From Nipponacmea schrenckii (Eukaryota > Mollusca > Gastropoda > Lottiidae): DNA of 64,000 nucleotides. Position numbers and translations under genes: made by a program. The notes beneath the pieces were generated by a model. It saw only the letters and a list, made by a program, of their open reading frames with translations, was not told the DNA's origin and did no database searches. The stretch covers positions 23,456,338-23,520,337 of the forward strand of contig CM060199.1 of assembly GCA_030562195.1 (NCBI GenBank), written 5' to 3'. Shown one piece after another: positions 11,134 to 22,319 of the stretch. The stretch's first letter is position 1; the number at the start of each line of letters is the position of its first letter.

Positions 11134-11602
11134 AGGGGCACAGGCTTGATTTGTTTCAAACAATCATCCGACAGCCTCAAACACATGAAATCTTTTGTTT
11201 AGCTAATCAGACATATTCTACAGAGCTTACCTTTGAAATTTGAGCCTTCAAATCCATGGGTATACATATTTATCCGTGTTTGAAAATCATAATGTCTTAA
11301 GATATTATGAACGTCCCGCCATATTGGAAAATCAAAGAGTTATAAATAGACTACTGCGCAGGCCCACACTGATACAACAAAAAGAAAGTACATGTAATAA
11401 CAATTGTAGATTTTGTCAACAGGACACACAATTTTCAGACTGACTGAAGACCAGCCGCGTACAGCACGGAAAAAAAATTAAAAGTGAAATTGAGGTATAT
11501 TTCAAGGTATTTTGCGATTTCCTTAGAGCTTGAGTATTTCTGAGGATTGTTTAAATGTAACAAAGGCCCAAAACGACCACTAAAAATCAAGATTGTGCCC
11601 CT
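11134..11602. mobile_element. piggyBac-like MITE with TTAA target duplication
   Basis: 469-bp non-coding insert with terminal inverted repeats AGGGGCACAGGCTTGATTT at the left and the complement of AGGGGCACAATCTTGATTT at the right (17 of 19 matched). TTAA is present at both edges (11130-11133 and 11603-11606). The Ty3-A reading frame on the left continues in register on the right if one TTAA plus the insert is discounted, which supports a clean insertion. TTAA duplication is the hallmark of the piggyBac superfamily. The insert has no transposase and would depend on one elsewhere. Confidence 0.85.
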
Positions 11603-11606
11603 TTAA

Positions 11607-12144
11607 GTCACTTCATGAGACTATCCTTACCGAGTGGCCGGACACCATCAAAAGCCTTTCCCGTGAGCTGCGACCATACTGGTCATACAGAGACCAGTTA
11701 GCATCAGGAATTATCTTCAAAGGCTGACAGGTCCCCATACCACAGACACTTCAAGCTAATATTCTTACCCAACTTCACGCTTCTCACCAAGGGATAGAGA
11801 GGACAAGGAAACTAGCTAGAGAATCTGTCTACTGGCCTAATATCAATGCAGATATCGAGCAGATGATCCGTAACTGCGACCAATGTCAAGAATTTCAACC
11901 TAAACAAAGGTCCGAAACACTCAAACCACATGATGTACCACTTATTCCATGGGTAAAATCCATATGCTCGATTTTTGGTGTGCCAGAAGAAAAAATCAGC
12001 AACAATGGTACCCAATACACTGGACATGAGTTCCAACAATTCTGCAATGACTGGGGAATAAAACATACTACTTCCTCTCCAAACTGTTGGAACAGTAAAG
12101 TTGATCATCAAAAAGTGTATAAGAACTCAGCAAGATATAGATAA
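11607..12144 (+). pseudogene. Ty3-A integrase, internally deleted
   Basis: Integrase of Ty3-A, which would insert the cDNA. The zinc-binding part (LHASHQGIERTRKLARESVYWP ... CDQC, 11770-11886) is followed directly by a late catalytic-core segment, ISNNGTQYTGHEFQQFCNDWG. The first catalytic Asp region is missing, and the usual second Asp is Asn in ISNNGTQ, so the copy is catalytically dead. A stop at about 11724 and one at 12142 further break the frame. Confidence 0.8.
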
Positions 12145-12149
12145 AGCAC

Positions 12150-12964
12150 TTCTCCATCTAAGAACTACTCTGGTTGATAATAACTTACCTTCACCAGCTG
12201 AAATCCTTATGAGTAGACCTATGCCTACCACCTTACCTTCTCACTAGACCTCCAGTCCAAAGATAGAGGAACAAACATCCCATGTAGTCCATAGGAACAA
12301 AGTCATGAAAGTTCACCATGACCGTTATTCTCTTCCTACAGAATTGCCTTGTCTATTCCCAGGCCAGTCGGTCCGCATCATTGACCACAGGTCGAAAACA
12401 TGGACTCCAGGTCATATTGTTGATAAGCTATTACACCAACCCAGATCATATGTCATCAAAACAAGTTTAGGGACCACGGTCCGACGAAATAGATCTCAGC
12501 TAAGGGAAGTGATAACTTCGCGATCAACGCAACCACAGCCATCACTTGTCAGTTATAACACCTTCCCTAAACCATTAGGGACCATGGTCCGACGCAATAG
12601 ATCTCAGCTAAGGGAAGTGATAACTTCACGATCAACACAACCACAGCCATCACTTGTCAGTTATAACACCTTCCCTACTAAGGGAAGTGATAACTTCGCG
12701 ATCAACACAACCACAGCCATCACTTGTCAGTCATAACACCTTCCCTAAACCAGTTAAAACAGTCAGATTTGAACTACCTCAACCAACACCAACCGATGTC
12801 CAACCACCAAGTGGAAACTATAACGATCCAGAGCCGAATCCAATTATTCAGCAAACCAACAGTGCAACAGAACCAGATCAACCCACTACACCAACATCAC
12901 AACCTCAACTAGTGAAGTCCAGATCCGGACGGGAAATAAAGCAACCAAGTAGTTATAGAGACTA
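12150..12964 (+). pseudogene. Ty3-A Pol C-terminal domain
   Basis: C-terminal integrase region with the SH3-like fold typical of Ty3 Pol: LFPGQSVRIIDHRSKTWTPG, then SYVIKTSLGTTVRRNRSQL, and a Pro/Gln-rich tail ending in KSRSGREIKQPSSYRD before the stop at 12963. A 111-bp in-frame duplication and a third partial copy lie inside it (see the repeat entry). The third copy shifts the frame, so the tail (12654-12965) is read in a different frame from 12305-12736. Confidence 0.75.
12470..12745 (+). repeat. Tandem 111-bp coding repeats in Ty3-A
   Basis: Two near-identical 111-bp units (37 codons; RRNRSQLREVITSRSTQP) are followed by a ~72-bp partial third unit that is out of register. The length is a multiple of three for the first duplication and not for the last junction. 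Confidence 0.8.
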
Positions 12965-13034
12965 ATTATATATTTATTGAAATGTAAATGAACACTTGAA
13001 AATAGAATATTCTTATCTTACAAAATCAGGGGGA

Positions 13035-13084
13035 TGTTGTATCATGTGATAACCACTCACATGACGTAACCATGGTACGGTCTA
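13035..13084 (+). repeat. Ty3-A 3' LTR, truncated
   Basis: Fifty bases match the start of the 5' LTR (TGTTGTATCATGTGATAACC) after the polypurine tract AATCAGGGGGA. The match stops after CGGTCTATT, where a TTG-rich repeat begins. The remaining ~95 bp of the LTR are missing. Confidence 0.8.
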
Positions 13085-13440
13085 TTGTTATTGTTACTAT
13101 TGTGTGTTAACTGAAAAGAGAAATTTGGTGATATTTAACTATTGTTATTGTTGTTTATTTACAAAAAAAGAGAAATTTGGTGATATATTTCTGTTGTTAT
13201 TGTTGATTGTTATTATTTTAAATTTTATGATTACAACCAGCTATTGGCTGATTGTAACCAGCTATTGGCTCAAATGGCTTACTATTGTTATTGTTACTAT
13301 TGTGTGTTAACTGAAAAGAGAAATTTGGTGATATTTAACTATTGTTATTGTTGTTTATTTACAAAAAAAGAGAAATTTGGTGATATATTTCTGTTGTTAT
13401 TGTTGATTGTTATTATTTTAAATTTTATGATTACACAAAA
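13085..13440. repeat. ~196-bp direct duplication replacing the LTR end
   Basis: TTGTTATTGTTACTATTGTG...GAGAAATTTGGTGATAT... occurs twice (from ~13084 and ~13280) with almost no divergence, separated by a smaller CCAGCTATTGGCT doublet. It looks recent. The following 13441-13836 holds nothing I recognise. Confidence 0.7.
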
Positions 13441-13836
13441 ATTAGCATTGGTTGATGATGTCCAATAAATAGACAATAAACATAATAAATATAAAGATAT
13501 GAATGATATAAAAGGAAAGGTGATATAAACTATAAATTTTCATAAATATCCAGTAAGTTAAAACTAAATATGCTGTGCACAACAAGTAAATTGTGCAAAT
13601 ATATTGAAAATTTATATTAGCCTAGATAATGCAGTTATGATGAAGAAATTTGGGTGAAATAAAACCATAATTTTGGAAGATATGACATTTTTCATAAGTA
13701 CCATGCATTTTGACGTCATCTTCAAAAAATGTCCAGCACAGTGACGTTATGACGTCAAAAAGCCACCAGTAGGCAAAATGTTAAAAGTTCACTGTGCTAT
13801 CTAATCCACAGAGAAATTTGTCCATAACTTTCTGAA

Positions 13837-15991
13837 AGATAGCTTGCCAGGCAAGGTAATATACGCCCACTGGCAGCATTTATTTCAAATAAAAACTTTT
13901 CAGTAAGGTTACAATAAGTGGAATGAAATATTCAACCTTCCACCATATATTTTTTTCTAGAGTCTCTAGTTTTATTAAAAACTGTCAAGAATTGTACCTA
14001 ATAACAACTCATTAAATATTTTTCGGTATTTTTATGATTTGCAATAGAGTTCACCCTTAATAATATTTTGATATTTTTAATTTTTAATAAGGCTCATCCT
14101 TGGTTGATATTAAACAATTTCAGCGAGTTTTGTCAAAAAGGAATGTTTAGAGTGTTCACAAGCCAAAAGTTGAAAGCGTTTTTGAAAACAGGCGCAATAA
14201 CTGACACTAAATATTTTTCGATTTATCTGATTTTCGATAGGGTTTATCCTTGTGAGAAAACAAATACTAAAGCCAAGTTTCATCAAAATCCATTCAAAAT
14301 TGTTCTTTCTAGAGTGTTTACGAGTTAAATTGAACGCGTTTTCAAAAACAAGGTCAATAACTTGTACTAAATATTTTTCGATTTTCAATAGGGTTCATCC
14401 TTGGGAGACAAAAAATACTCCAGCCAAGTTACATCAAAATCCATTAAAAAATATTCTTTCTAGAGTGTTTACAAGCTAAAATTGAACGCGTTTTCAAGAA
14501 CAAGGGCTATAACTGACACTAAATATATTTCTATTTATTTGATTTATAATAGGGTTCATCCTTGGGTAAAAACAAATACTCAAGCCAAAGTTAATCAAAA
14601 TCCATTAAGAATAGTTCTTTCTAGAGTGTTTACAAGCTAAAATTGAATGCGTTTTTCAAGAACAAGGGCAGTAACTCACACTAAAAAAAATTTCAATTTG
14701 GCTGATTTTCAATAGGGTTCATCCTTGAGTTATAACACTCTCACACCAAGTTTCATCGAAATCCATCAAGAATTGTGCCATGTAGAGTGTTTACGAGACA
14801 AAAATCGAACGCGTTTAAAAGAACAAGGGCAATAATGCATATTAGATATATTTATTTTGATATTTTCAATTTTCAGTTAGGCTCATCCCTTGCGATATCC
14901 AACAATTTCAGTGAGTTTTGTCAACATTTTTCATGAAGAGTGATTATTAGCCAAAAAGTTAAACCCGTTTTCAAACACAAGGGCAATAACTGACACTAAA
15001 TATTTTTCGATATATTTGATTTTCAATAAGGTTCATCCTTGGGTAAAAACTAATACTCAAGCCAAGTTTTATCAAAATCCATTAAGAATTGTTCTTTCTA
15101 GAGTGCTTACAAGCTAAAATTGAACGCGTTTTCAAACACAAGGGCAATAACTGATACTAAATATTTTTCGATTTAACTGAATTTCAATAGGGTTCATCCT
15201 TAGGTGATTACAAATACTCATGCCAAGTTATGTCAAAATCGCTCAAGAATTGTGACATGTAGAGTGTTTACGAGACAATAATCCAACACATTTTATAGAA
15301 CAAGGGCAATAATTCCTATTAAATATATTTCGATATGTGCTATTTTCAAAAGGGTTCATTCTTGGGTGATATTAAACAATTTCAGCAAGTTTCGTAAAAA
15401 ATCGGTAAATTAACTGTGCTTTGTAGAGTGTTTACAAGCTTAAAATTGAACGCGTTTTTAAAAACAAGGGCAATAACTGATATTAATTTTTTTTCGATTT
15501 GACTGGTTTCCAATAGGCTTCATCCTTGGGTGATAACAAATACTCAGGCCAAGTTTCATTAAAATCCATTAAAAATTGTTCTCTCAAGAGTGTTTACAAG
15601 CTAAACTTGAACGCGTTTTCAAGAACAAGGGCAATAACTCATACAAAAATGTTTTTCGATTTCGCTGATTTTCGATAGGGTTTATCCTTGAGTTAGAACA
15701 TACTTTCACACCAAGTTTCATCAAAATCGGTCGAGAATTGCACGTTGTAGAGTGTTTACGAGCCATTCAAGAACAAGGGCACGAACTCATACTAATTTTT
15801 TTCCGATTTCGCTGATTTTCAATAGGGTTAATCCTTGCGTGATCATAAACACTCATATTAAGTTTCATCTAAATCCGTCAAGATTTACACCGTGTAGAGT
15901 GTTTACGAGCAATTGTGGACGGACAGACGTACCGACGGACGGATGTGGGTGACGACAATATACGCCCCCCACTTCATGTGGGCGTATAAAA
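13837..15991 (+). mobile_element. Pearl/HINE-like repeat element, full length (H3)
   Basis: Complete copy: 5' end AGATAGCTTGCCAGGCAAGG, ~13 monomers of ~160 bp, a short GGAC tract (15916-15942), then GGATGTGGGTGACGAC and the terminal hairpin ATACGCCC...GGGCGTATAAAA. It abuts the RT of Ty3-B at its 3' end. It has no protein-coding capacity; the small ORFs in it repeat with the monomer and are not genes. Confidence 0.8.
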
Positions 15992-17160
15992 ATAGCAGGT
16001 GCAGTACTAACACCAAATGGTAATTTCTGTTATTCGAACAATTCAAGATGTGTGTTAATTGTCAACTGTTCCTTTGATGCTTGATCCAAAGGAAATTGGA
16101 GATATGTTTGTAAGTGCCTAACACCCCCAGGATAATGCTCGTCTTCAATATAACGGTTTACTGAAACTTTGTAGTCTCCACATATTCTCACAACACCTGG
16201 AGTTTTCTTGGGTACAAGTACAATGCCCACCCGCTTTTCTCCACTTTTACTAATATACCTGTTGAAACTAGACACTTTAGATGTTACTCCACAGCATACG
16301 TAACCGGACGTGGACGACAAAATATAGGAGAACTATTTTCACAAGTTTTCACATTAGCCACAAAAGGAGTTATACAACGATTGCAAGATGGCGTAAATAC
16401 TGACTTGTATTTATCTAAAATACTACTTACACAATTCTCATTTACAGAAAGTAAATTTTGCCAATTTAATTTGATTGTTTTAAGTAACTATAATAATATG
16501 CATATCACTATACTTTTTACCACTATACACTACATCAACAAATATTTCACCAACAACCAGTATAATAGATCCCGAGTAATCACGTAACATAGCATTTGAC
16601 TCTTCCAAAGGCACATCAGGAAACTTTTTTTCAAAATACAAATCTTCTGGAATAACTGTAACAGATGCAGCAGTATCCACTGTAAAACTGACTACTTATT
16701 TCCACTTTAATTTCAAGATGGACAATATCTAAGTTTCTGGTATTACTTAAATTACCATTACCATGTTTTAGTCTCATTATCCATATTGACTGATTCAATC
16801 TCACCTTTCACACAGAGCGTTGAACCATACGATTTCTTGGAATTTCTTTTAAATCTACCATTAGATTGAAATTTATCTTGTGTCAACAGGCTTGAGACAT
16901 GGTTGTTTCACTTGGTTGACGACAGCCAGCAATAATATGACCTATTAAGCCACAATTGTAACATTTTCTGTTAATATAAAGACAATCACTTGATCTATTA
17001 TTTCCTGTACGAAGACCACACACAGTCTTAGAGCTGACAAAGTTTGGTTTGATATTTACAGCACTACTAACACGATTTACAGTACCTTTATTCAAAGATG
17101 TCTTATGCATTCTACCAAAATTGTTGTTAACAGCTTCCATATTTAAAGCAACAGTCTGAG
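15992..17160 (-). pseudogene. Ty3-B gag-protease-RT fragment
   Basis: Minus-strand Ty3-type polyprotein remnant. Reading from high to low coordinates: zinc knuckle CYNCGLIGHIIAGC (within 16883-17140), protease VDTAASVTVIPEDLY (16480-16680; the catalytic DTG is DTA here), then RT motifs IVLVPKKTPGVVRICGDYK (16030-16320) and LPFGVSTAPAIF at the H3 boundary. A deletion joins the EDEHYP motif to an LQFPLDQASKEQLTINT stretch, removing part of the palm, and a stop follows LELFE. The rest of Pol is replaced by H3. Confidence 0.8.
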
Positions 17161-20100
17161 TTTCTTATCTAATCCAATTTCAAATAGTTTCTGCTGTATC
17201 GATCCAGATTCAAACCAAATGTAAAAGTGTCTCTTAAATTAGGTACAAGCTCTTCAGGTGTAAACTCACAATCTCAACTTATGTTGCTCAAGGGGCAACA
17301 CCTCCAATATGATTTCAATGGAAAACAACACGAAGAAATCACCGATTTGCTAATGATGTCAACATAGTCTTCTCGCAAATGACTAATAGGCACTGACCAT
17401 AACCACTGCCATTAAATAAGGCACACACAAATATTCTCCATTCATTTGAACAATAGGAATTACCAGTTATTTATTCATTTTGAGCCAAAAACTCATTTAG
17501 AATCGGATAAAACATCCAAAACAAACGAAAGTAAAAAAAATAGTGTTCCCCAGAGTGTTAAAAATGTTAATTAAAGACAATAGTTACAGTTTTATAGATA
17601 AGCAAAGTTTCATCTATTTATCACAGTAAAGGATTGGTCGCTATGAATTTATTTGAGTTGCATTGCTAAAAAGTTGAGATATGGGTCAACATAATATAAC
17701 AAAAATAGTGTCCTTTTTGAAATTCAGAATGGTGTTTGTAGACACCATTAAAATTCCATTCAATATAAATGTAAGTAAAATGCGAATTAGCTTTACCTTT
17801 CATTAATTTATGTTTCAACCATTTTAAGAAGTTTGCTTTAGTTGATTCTGAATCCATTTTGTTCAGTAAATCTTCAAATAATGCTTTTGTCTGGGTAATG
17901 TCCATAGTGTCTGTTTATGTTTAATACTTTAAAAGAAGAAATGGTTTACTGGTGTAGAATTCTGAAGAAGAAAGTCATATTTCTATGGTTGTGGGTAAAA
18001 ATTATGGTTGTGGGTAAAAACTAAAGTTCCCATAGAGAAATTCTTACCTAAAACATATCATACCTTACAAAAACAGGGGCGAAAAAGGTAAACCAAATAT
18101 TTTTACAGACAAAATAAGGAAAAAATAGGTTGTAATCTACTTCAATAAGTATGTAATAAGGAAAATTTTACATTAATAGAATAAGCCCTCCCTTCCACAG
18201 ATCTGCTTGACAAAGAGCCACATAGTTCCAAGTCCATGAAGATTGAAAAATTGAGTTTGTTAAGTCATACAACAAATATTTTAGGTCAATGGTTCAAAAA
18301 AAAAATAAAATCTGGATAAAGATCTGAAGTATAATATATGCAAAGGTATTATTTTGAAATTGATTTTCACATTCATACAGATATTGCATTCTTTAAATAT
18401 TGTGGTCTTAGTATCATTGTGGTCGGCAGTGGGCACCAATTGCAAACGTAAAAAATGTCCAGAGGATTATGTATAATCAAATGCAGAAAATTATAACATT
18501 TCATATTTAAAAAAAATAAAAATAAAATGGACTAGTATGATATTTGGATGTCAAATGACCTTGACCTTTGAATATTAGAACTACTTTTTTAAATTTTTAA
18601 TTCCATATGTATCGGCAAGGCTTCTTTTTGTTAAAAAAATTCTATTACTTGAAAAATATTGGACTGCATACGTCCATGAATTTCGATATTGTTCTTCTTA
18701 AATACTTTTACAAGTTTGATTATAAACTTGAGTCAATGCTAATATAGAGAGCATGTCTTGTTATCCAAATGTTGCATGTTGAATAGGATTTCTGTAAATA
18801 AATCGTATATTCCTACAAAAAATGATTTCAGACACATTTTATCCAAGTATGTGCATGCCATCAGTGTAAAAATAAATATTAAAAACTTACTGATCAGATA
18901 TACTATAGTCAATACCTTATTTACCAGGTGGCCACCATTTTGTTTTGATTTAAGCGGCCAACCGGTAGTTCTCCATGTCGTCTGCTTGAGCTTCAGATAC
19001 CGTTTTACTTAAGGCATTTCATGATCATAATTAGACCTACGTAGATATGCCAACTCTTTTAAAAATATTTTGTTGGATGGGTAGTTTTCATCGAGATTGC
19101 CATGATATTTCGAATGAGCTCCAGTGTAAACTTAAGCTAGGACAGTTTTTATTTCTATACATTGATTTATATTACTGCGAATGATAAATATTGTTAATAT
19201 TTACCTTTATTATCTAGGGTTATATATATTTTTATATGAATATTTGAATTTTCGTACCGCTTTGCAATACTCCGAAGAAATTATTTAACTCGGAAATACA
19301 TGTGTCAATCGTTTAATCTGGGATGCTGTCTTCATAAACCCGGATAATCAAGTTCTCTTGCAGAAGGAAAATTCATAATTTAATAGACTTCATAAATTTA
19401 CAGCAATCGAACTGGTAGAAGCTCGCCAAAACATACAAAATAGGTAAAAATAAAAATACATAAGACATCCCACACTAAAATGTCATAAATTCTACAGACA
19501 ATATTCCAATCCCAGACTCATTCAACGATGTTTACATTAACACCCAACATACCTACATGCCTACTCAGTGGCATTGATCCTTCAAAAGTTGCAGATTTTC
19601 CGAGCTTCATACAAGCTACATTTCAAATGAAATAAAATATGTTCAAGTTCCAAATGAAAGATTATCTACGTTAAATGTCCTTTGATGTTTCTCGTATACA
19701 TAAATAATATTGTCAACGATATATATATCCAAATAATCAACTTTCTCTAGACGACACGCCAATTTGACTCCGACCGATGTAAATCAGTCTTGGAAGACAA
19801 CATCCAGCTTGGTTTGTGGAAAATGAAGTTCTCCGAAACCGGTTTCACATCACTTAAAACACACAGATTTCGTCTTCAGCTAGTACTTTTTAAACAAAAT
19901 TTTCCACAAATTAGATCGTATTTACATTTATTAGTACCTCCATCAATTAGAAGTGTGAACCCGTATCGTGTTCGTGAACCAGATAAACATGGGTCAATTC
20001 CATGAAAGTCTGAAGCTTACAAGAAATCTCAAAAGATTTTATGTTTGAATGATGACTGTAAAAAATGAACCATGTATTCTATAATTCCAGAACTGAGAAA

Positions 20101-20384
20101 GGAAAGATAAAACGTCATTATTTTTATCATTTATGGGAGCTCATTCCCACAACATCAATGTCTCGAATTATTCATTGGATGAGATTGAAGGTGCAACTTC
20201 CGCTGCTGAGATTTTCCGGGAGTTACTAACAACAACAAAACCTTCAACATATTACCAGGAACTATATCTACTAGGTGAGCGCACTATAATTTATAACGTA
20301 CTGAATGTTACAAAACACCATCTGTACATTTTATTAAATAAGCAATCAATCTCAAAGATATTACTTGTCAAGGTCAATTTCAAA
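17161..20384. other. No gene recognised
   Basis: AT-rich and without recognisable domains. A 79-codon minus-strand ORF at 17666-17905 could be the far 5' end of Ty3-B gag, but it shows no family motif. An ORF at 20133-20276 followed by a GTGAGC donor-like site is the only exon-like signal and is weak. Confidence 0.35.
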
Positions 20385-20643
20385 GTCAGGTCACATTTGT
20401 TGTATCCACGATAGAGGCTACAGTTTTTATCCGACCTCAATGAAACTTGGTATATATGTATATATTGATGATATCTCGGTCAAGTTCGAAAATGGAAATT
20501 ATCGCATGAACGGTTTTTAAGTTATTGCACTTGACTTAGTAAAAACGCGTCAAATTTGGGTTGTATCCACGATAGAGGTTAAAGTTTTTATCCAATCTTA
20601 ATGAAACTTGGTATGCATGTATGGAAATTATCGAATAAACAGA
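20385..20643 (-). repeat. Diverged HINE-type monomers outside H4
   Basis: Two ~150-bp monomers (TATCCACGATAGAGG...TGAAACTTGGTAT) of the same general type as those in H4. They look like part of an older element into which H4 was inserted, or an outlying monomer array. Confidence 0.5.
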
Positions 20644-21560
20644 TTTTTATACGCCCACATGAATATGTCCCTGTCCGTCGGTCTATCGGTCCGTCAACAT
20701 TTGTTGTAGACACTATAGAAGTTACAATTTTCTATGGATTTTAACGAAACTTGGTATGAGCATTGGTATTGATTAGACGACAGTCTAGTTCGATTTGGAC
20801 CTTTTTCAATAAACGGTTTTTGAGTTATTGCCCCTGCCTCTATATTTGTTGTAGACACAATAGAAGCTATAATTTTCAATGGATTTTGATGAAACTTGGT
20901 GTGAGCATTGGAATTGATAAGACAACAGTCGAGTTTGAATTTGGCAATTTTTTTGATGAACAGTCTTTGAGTTATTGCCCTTGACGTAGTAAAATCTTGT
21001 CAAAATTTTAGTTTCGATGCAATAAATCCTCCAATTTTAATAGGATTTTCATGAAACTGTGAGCATTGGAATTGATTAGACCTCAGTCAAGTTTGAATTT
21101 GACAGTTTTTCAATGAACTGTTTTGAGTTATTGTCCTTGACTTCGTGAAATTGCGTCGAGATTCTATTGTGGTTTCAATAAGAAGCTTTAAGTTTCAAAA
21201 GATTTTGATGGAACTTGGTGAAAGCATCAGAATAGATAAGACATTAGTCAAGTTTGAATTTCCGACTTTTTTAACGAATGGTTTTTGATTTATTGCCCTT
21301 GACTAAGTAAAATTGCGTCAAAAATAATTGTGGTTGCAAAATAATCTACAATATTTTAATAGATTTTATCAAACTTGGTATGAGTATTGAAATAGATAAG
21401 ATGGTGGTCAAGTTTTAATTTGACGATTTTCCATGAACAGTTTTTGAGTTTTTGCCCTTGACTTCAATATCCATTGAATGTTTTTGAGTCATTGCTCAAT
21501 TTATTTTTCTAATTCAATGCTGCAAGTGGGCGTATGTTACCTTGCCTGGCAAGCTATCTT
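20644..21560 (-). mobile_element. Pearl/HINE-like repeat element, other subfamily (H4)
   Basis: Opposite orientation to H2/H3. On the plus strand it opens with TTTTTATACGCCCACATG and a CCGT/CGGT-rich tract, continues through ~5 monomers (GAAACTTGGTATGAGCATTG, AGTTATTGCCCTTGAC), and closes with the complement of the AGATAGCTTGCC terminus (CTTGCCTGGCAAGCTATCT). The termini match H2/H3 while the core monomers are different, so it is a second subfamily moved by the same machinery. Confidence 0.75.
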
Positions 21561-21593
21561 TTTAAAATTTAGTTTGCCTTATCACCACCTATA

Positions 21594-21838
21594 CCCAAAA
21601 TTGAAAATAAAACGTTCAAGGAGAAATACGCAAAGATCTACTTATATATTATATATATTTTAAAATATCTAGATGATAATCTAGATCTACTTAATAAGGT
21701 TAAACTGATGTCTTCACCCCAAATCAAAAATAAAACATTCAAGGGAAAGTACGCACCAATTCACCTGGAATATTTTAAAATATCTACATGGTAATCTAGA
21801 TTTAGTTATTAATGCTAAAATGTTCACCTAAACCCTAA
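21594..21838. repeat. ~125-bp diverged direct repeat, two copies
   Basis: CAAAAATAAAACATTCAAGG-like starts, TTTTAAAATATCTA and GTAATCTAGAT-like middles recur at 21594-21715 and 21719-21838. Non-coding. Function and family unknown. Confidence 0.55.
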
Positions 21839-21844
21839 ACTGTC

Positions 21845-21975
21845 AGTAGTAATAGAGCTTACAGATATCCGGCACCCCTCCGCTTCGCTCCGCTCCGAGC
21901 TACCGGATGTCTGTAAGCTCTATTACTACTATTTGACCACCCGCCCTTCCTTTTAAATAACCAAAAAATGTCTTT
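21845..21975 (+). mobile_element. Polinton-like terminus with hairpin palindrome (P2)
   Basis: The hairpin has 28-bp arms (21845-21872 and 21903-21930, one mismatch) beginning AGTAGTAATAGAGCTTACAG and a 30-bp GC-rich loop (CACCCCTCCGCTTCGCTCCG...). It is followed by the same ACCACCCGCCC...TTTTAAATAACCAAAAAATGTCTTTA context as P1 and P3; homology to them ends near 21975, where the BEL-associated sequence starts. A solitary element end or truncated copy. Confidence 0.6.
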
Positions 21976-22319
21976 ATACGAACAATTCGACCGGATGAAA
22001 ACTCATAATGTAGGATTCACACAACGGTTTAATCAAGTCGAAATACATACATATTTGATGATATTGTGAGCAATTTCTCCCTCATGACCACTCGGGTCAT
22101 CGGCTTGTCTCGAATGCCTGCTAGATTACGTCATCACGTGACCCAAGCTCAAGAGCAGTGTTCAACATTGATAATTTAAAGAGACCCTTTACCGAATATT
22201 TATGTCCATTATTATAAATAAAGGAAGAACCCATACATTACTCCCCACCATGAATGAACATAAAGAACGTGTGAATTCATCACAAATTTAAAAATAAATG
22301 TCACTGTCATCAATTTTGA
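21976..22319 (-). repeat. Candidate BEL/Pao 3' LTR and UTR
   Basis: Lies just 3' of the BEL integrase stop on the minus strand. The minus-strand sequence GGTGGGGAGTAA (22238-22249) looks like a polypurine tract and is followed by TGTATGGG starting at 22237. The distal end is unclear: TG...CA closure could fall at 22012 (CCTACA) or at the P2 boundary. No second LTR is present for comparison, so this is inferred from position. Confidence 0.45.

Noticed and set aside
17666..17905. Ty3-B gag N-terminus
   Set aside because: Position and strand fit, but no gag motif is visible and the half toward the stop looks like random sequence, so it is mentioned only in the unassigned region.
20133..20276. 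Host exon with a GTGAGC donor
   Set aside because: No acceptor with a good pyrimidine tract, no second exon and no recognisable domain.
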